In this document: positions 32,114-34,666 of the stretch, piece by piece
Layout of the letters: the number at the start of each line of letters is the position of its first letter
Numbering within the stretch: the first letter of the stretch is position 1
Source of the DNA: Chitinophagaceae bacterium
Lineage (GTDB): Bacteria > Bacteroidota > Bacteroidia > Chitinophagales > Chitinophagaceae
Direction: 5' to 3'
NCBI GenBank assembly: GCA_025923075.1
Contig: JAICGN010000037.1
Coordinates: 1-34,666 of the forward strand
DNA: 34,666 bases
The notes under the pieces: generated by a model
The model's input: only the letters and a program-made list of their open reading frames with translations
Database searches by the model: none
What the model was told of the DNA's origin: nothing
Position numbers and translations under genes: made by a program

Positions 32114-32503
32114 TTATTTTCCACGTAAAAGCTTATCTACCGAACTATAAAGGTCGTCTTTAGAAAAAGGTTTCTCCATAAAAATATCCGCCCCGTTTTC
32201 CAACGCCACATCCCGTGCCGAAGCAAAACCAGATAGCATAATGATCTTAATGGAAGGATATTTTTTCTTGATATAACTGATAAAATCAACTCCGAAACCG
32301 TCGGGAAGCTTGTTGTCCAGGATAACGATTGAAGGCTGTTCTTTCTGGAGATATTCGTCAGCCGACAATAGGTTATTTACATAACTGAATTCGAAATTTC
32401 TTTCGTTTAAAATAATATTCAGCAATAAACCCATTTCACCCTCGTCTTCAACAACCAGTACTTTCTTTGCCACTTCGCGTTTTAATGTAGCTGTGTTTGA
32501 CAT
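32114..32503 (-). CDS. Receiver-only response regulator (paralogue 2)
   Basis: A 129-residue stand-alone receiver domain. Glu19-Asp20, phospho-acceptor Asp63 (ILDNKLPDG), Ser91 (MLSGF) and Lys111 (EKPF) are all present. From residue 11 to about 105 it is nearly identical to the protein at 21585-21968, including KLPDGFGVDFISY and ADEYLQK; the two differ mainly in alpha 5 and the C-terminus. It carries the same basic N-terminal extension. The 57 bases between its stop and the sodC start contain sodC's own promoter. Upstream lies a sigma-54-type site and an inverted repeat like those of paralogue 1. Confidence 0.9.
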   Translation of the reverse strand: MSNTATLKREVAKKVLVVEDEGEMGLLLNIILNERNFEFSYVNNLLSADEYLQKEQPSIVILDNKLPDGFGVDFISYIKKKYPSIKIIMLSGFASARDVALENGADIFMEKPFSKDDLYSSVDKLLRGK

Positions 32504-32569
32504 AACGTTGTCTTTGGTTTTACGATCAATGTTCGTTGATAATTGCTCAGAGTATAGAATGAATTCCTT

Positions 32570-32585
32570 AGCAAATTGCCTGCCT
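32570..32585 (-). promoter_or_regulatory. Sigma-54-type promoter of receiver paralogue 2
   Basis: AGGCAGGCAATTTGCT on the minus strand: GG and GC 10 bases apart, matching TGGCACG-N4-TTGC apart from the first T and one C. It would start transcription near 32559, about 56 bases before the ATG. No good TAnnTTTG box lies downstream here, unlike paralogue 1, which favours the sigma-54 reading. Confidence 0.6.
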
Positions 32586-32601
32586 CAGTGATATTTTTGA
32601 C

Positions 32602-32617
32602 GGGGAATTATTTCCCC
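32602..32617. promoter_or_regulatory. Conserved inverted repeat upstream of receiver paralogue 2
   Basis: GGGGAA-TTAT-TTCCCC, a perfect six-base inverted repeat centred about 50 bases upstream of the predicted start. It has the same place and nearly the same sequence as 22061-22074. The flanking sequence between it and the promoter is not conserved, so the repeat itself seems to be selected. Confidence 0.5.
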
Positions 32618-32746
32618 ATAGATTTGGTCTCCAAATTTGGCTTGTGACCACACGGGGATCAGACGACTCGATGTACATTTTAAGAATTATTCATAAATTC
32701 AGTTTACCGAACTGCAAATAATTTATTTTAAACCAAACCACTGACA

Positions 32747-33436
32747 ATGAAAAAGCCATTAATAGCAATTCTGATAATGGGATTGTCGTTACTTTTGAAT
32801 TCTTGTTCTGATACTAAATCTGAAACCGAGACCGCTGCTACAAGCGACCAAACAAAAGAAACATTCTCAATTGCCAACCTTGTAGCAGAGAATAAGCAAG
32901 TGCCCGATTCGGTAATTGCTCAATTAAATGCACAGCATCACCAGTTAAAAGTATTGGAAAGACGAACGGTACCTGGTCCCTTCAGCTCACCTGCAATGAA
33001 ATATTTTACAGAGTATGCTGTAACCGTAGATAAATTACCAGTGATCAATCCCGGCCCCGGGGAATATGTGCATGTGATGGAGGGACAGCGACATGGTTAT
33101 AAGAATCTCACGATTGGAATTACAGAAACTTTTCCAGGGGGCGCTCCACCTATGCATTCTCATGAAGGGGAGGAATCACATGTTTTGCTGGAAGGCGATA
33201 TTTTATATGCGTTAGGCGATACGATGTTTACAATAAAAGCACCATACATCGTAAATATTCCTGCCGGCGTTCCGCATGCCTTTAAGAATATTGGCAAGAA
33301 AACTACAAACCTTGTTGTGATCTTTCCAACCAATATCTGGAAGTATGATGTGCTGGACTATTTTCCTTTTGACAAGGATACAACAAGGTCTGTTTCCAGG
33401 TTCACTAAATTTAAGAACAGCCTGGCGAAGAAATAG
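32747..33436 (+). CDS. Cupin-domain lipoprotein
   Basis: A 229-residue exported protein. The lipobox LLNSC gives lipidation at Cys20, followed by a Ser/Thr/Glu-rich linker. A cupin barrel spans about residues 100-195, with a full first motif G-x5-HxH-x3-E-x6-G (His137, His139, Glu143, Gly150) and second motif IPAGVPHAFKN with His177, so it should bind a metal. The C-terminal 40 residues (NIWKYDVLDYFPFDKDTTRS) are outside the barrel. The substrate is unknown. The serine hydrolase gene starts 40 bases after its stop, so they are probably co-transcribed. Confidence 0.85.
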   Translation: MKKPLIAILIMGLSLLLNSCSDTKSETETAATSDQTKETFSIANLVAENKQVPDSVIAQLNAQHHQLKVLERRTVPGPFSSPAMKYFTEYAVTVDKLPVINPGPGEYVHVMEGQRHGYKNLTIGITETFPGGAPPMHSHEGEESHVLLEGDILYALGDTMFTIKAPYIVNIPAGVPHAFKNIGKKTTNLVVIFPTNIWKYDVLDYFPFDKDTTRSVSRFTKFKNSLAKK

Positions 33437-33475
33437 TCACTTTCAAAAAAAAGAGATCTTTAGCAAAATGGATGC

Positions 33476-34660
33476 ATGAGAACTTTTAAAAATCTGATTG
33501 CTTTATTATTTTTTCTTTTAACCCAATTCAACTTAAACGCTCAAGTTTGGCCTTTAAAGGAATGGCCGGTAGCAACACCTCATTCTCAATCAATGAATAC
33601 TGATTCGTTGAGGGCATTTGATGACGCAATTTCGAGCGGGAAGTATGGATATGTGGATGGAATGCTCATCATAAGACATGGAAAGCTGGTTTACCAGAAA
33701 AACTATGCCCATGATTATGATAAGATATATGGCGATGATGCTATCAAAAGGAGTGGATTAAATCAACTGGATCCTGGTGGGCAATATAATTATTATAATT
33801 CCTGGTGGCATCCGTTTTATCGTCGCGGTGAATTACACAGTTTGCAGTCGGTGACAAAAACGGTTACGTCGGTTCTCCTCGGCGTAGCTACGGCGCGCAA
33901 AGAATTTCCCGATCTGTCAACAACCGTACTTCGTTTTTTTGATACAACACAGGTAAAAAACATTGACGATCGTAAAAGGAAATTAACGATTCGTCATTTA
34001 CTTACAATGACAGCCGGGTTTGACTGGAATGAAAATCTGAGCTACAGCGATCCACGAAATGATTGTACCCAAATGGAAGCCAGTTTTGACTGGATAAAAT
34101 TTGTGATCGATAAACCAATGGCTGTTGAGCCGGGACAATCTTTCAATTATAATAGCGGAGCGTCGCAACTGCTGTCTTATATTTTCAGAAAAGCAACTGG
34201 AAAAGACATTGAAGAGTATGCCTCATTATATCTTTTTTCTCCCCTTGGCATTAGTCAGTATTACTGGAAGCGTATCCCAACAGGTCTTGCTGATACAGAA
34301 GGTGGATTGTATTTGGCAGCAACAGATCTTGCAAAAATTTATTACCTGTATTTAAAAGACGGGAACTGGAATGGCAAACAGCTTGTCACTGCCGAATGGG
34401 TAAAGGCATCGGTAACTCCGGCGATCACCGTTGGACGGGCAGTGAAGTACGGATATAAATGGTGGCTTTATGAATATGGTAATGATAATCGGAACTATGT
34501 ATGGGCCGGATCAGGCTTTGGTGGCCAGTGGCCAATTATTATTCCTGAGTATGATATTGTTGCTGTGTTCACCGGCTGGAATATTATAGGAGGTAATCCA
34601 TCGTTACAGGTAACAGAAGCGATCAGGCGTTTAGTGAATGCCGTTTCGGATAAAAAATAA
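33476..34660 (+). CDS. Secreted serine hydrolase, beta-lactamase/PBP-like
   Basis: A 394-residue exported enzyme with a signal peptide ending LNAQ. The nucleophile motif is SVTK (125-128) in LHSLQSVTKTVTS, the second motif YNS (225-227) in FNYNSGASQ, and the family segments LLTMTAGFDWNE and TEGGLYLAATDLAKIYYLYL follow. The third motif is GSGFGGQ (345-351) in place of the classic HxG. This places it with the esterase-like arm of the family, related to enzymes labelled 6-aminohexanoate-dimer hydrolase, rather than with true beta-lactamases. The gene ends six bases before the window does and is complete. It follows the cupin lipoprotein gene closely, so both may act on the same periplasmic substrate. 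Confidence 0.9.
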   Translation: MRTFKNLIALLFFLLTQFNLNAQVWPLKEWPVATPHSQSMNTDSLRAFDDAISSGKYGYVDGMLIIRHGKLVYQKNYAHDYDKIYGDDAIKRSGLNQLDPGGQYNYYNSWWHPFYRRGELHSLQSVTKTVTSVLLGVATARKEFPDLSTTVLRFFDTTQVKNIDDRKRKLTIRHLLTMTAGFDWNENLSYSDPRNDCTQMEASFDWIKFVIDKPMAVEPGQSFNYNSGASQLLSYIFRKATGKDIEEYASLYLFSPLGISQYYWKRIPTGLADTEGGLYLAATDLAKIYYLYLKDGNWNGKQLVTAEWVKASVTPAITVGRAVKYGYKWWLYEYGNDNRNYVWAGSGFGGQWPIIIPEYDIVAVFTGWNIIGGNPSLQVTEAIRRLVNAVSDKK

Positions 34661-34666
34661 ATTTCT

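Overview
The window looks like chromosomal DNA from a member of the Bacteroidota, most likely a Chitinophagaceae-type bacterium. The signs are: a TonB-dependent receptor with an N-terminal carboxypeptidase-regulatory domain; many secreted proteins and lipoproteins whose signal peptides end in ..AQ or in a lipobox; Bacteroidetes-style promoters (TTTG, a 17-23 nt gap, then TAnnTTTG); mostly A-rich leaders without Shine-Dalgarno sequences; and a moderately AT-rich composition. I saw no rRNA, tRNA, CRISPR array, transposase or phage gene. Nothing suggests a genomic island. The content is housekeeping and envelope/stress genes in short, mostly monocistronic units on both strands.

Layout. Positions 1-1100 (minus strand) hold a decayed ECF-sigma operon. 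The first 30 codons of a sigma gene are fused by a deletion to the middle of a membrane-protein gene, which is itself frameshifted near its end; a small intact membrane protein follows. Positions 1161-3250 (minus) encode a YihY/BrkB membrane protein, a secreted PepSY-like protein and a cupin. Positions 3601-6589 hold a D-lactate dehydrogenase (+), a secreted helical protein (-), a divergent intact ECF sigma factor (+) and an unrecognised cytosolic protein (-). Positions 6902-11217 (+) encode a di-haem cytochrome c peroxidase-like lipoprotein, a large secreted protein with a caspase-like His/Cys C-terminal domain, and an RRM RNA-binding protein. Positions 11392-15368 hold a one-helix membrane protein, a superfamily 1 helicase (-), an Hsp20 chaperone and a CHRD lipoprotein. 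Positions 15509-20361 (minus) hold a SRAP/HMCES-type DNA-protein crosslinking protein with a small upstream gene, a serine hydrolase, a TMTC-like GT-C membrane protein and a small hypothetical gene. Positions 20564-26623 hold a DUF1028 protein, a receiver-only response regulator (-), a DoxX membrane protein, a coiled-coil protein and the TonB receptor. Positions 26717-34660 hold a second serine hydrolase (-), an LLM flavin oxidoreductase and DinB-like protein pair, a basic Lys/Ser/Gly-rich small protein (-), a TauE/SafE permease (-), a Cu/Zn superoxide dismutase lipoprotein (-), a second receiver-only regulator (-), a cupin lipoprotein and a third serine hydrolase.

The clearest signal beyond the gene list is regulatory. 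The two receiver-only response regulators, about 10.5 kb apart, are close paralogues, and both are preceded by the same GG-N10-GC element, which fits a sigma-54 promoter. A GGGGAA/TTCCCC-type inverted repeat sits about 50 bp upstream of each predicted start. Also notable are the deletion scar that destroyed an ECF sigma gene, the caspase-like secreted protein, an intergenic sequence shared at 3430 and 10671 (with shorter relatives at 1055 and 2134), and unusually strong Shine-Dalgarno sequences on three genes. Many genes point to envelope and oxidative or protein-damage stress (Hsp20, SodC, peroxidase-like cytochrome, SRAP protein, DoxX), but I cannot tie them into one pathway from sequence alone.
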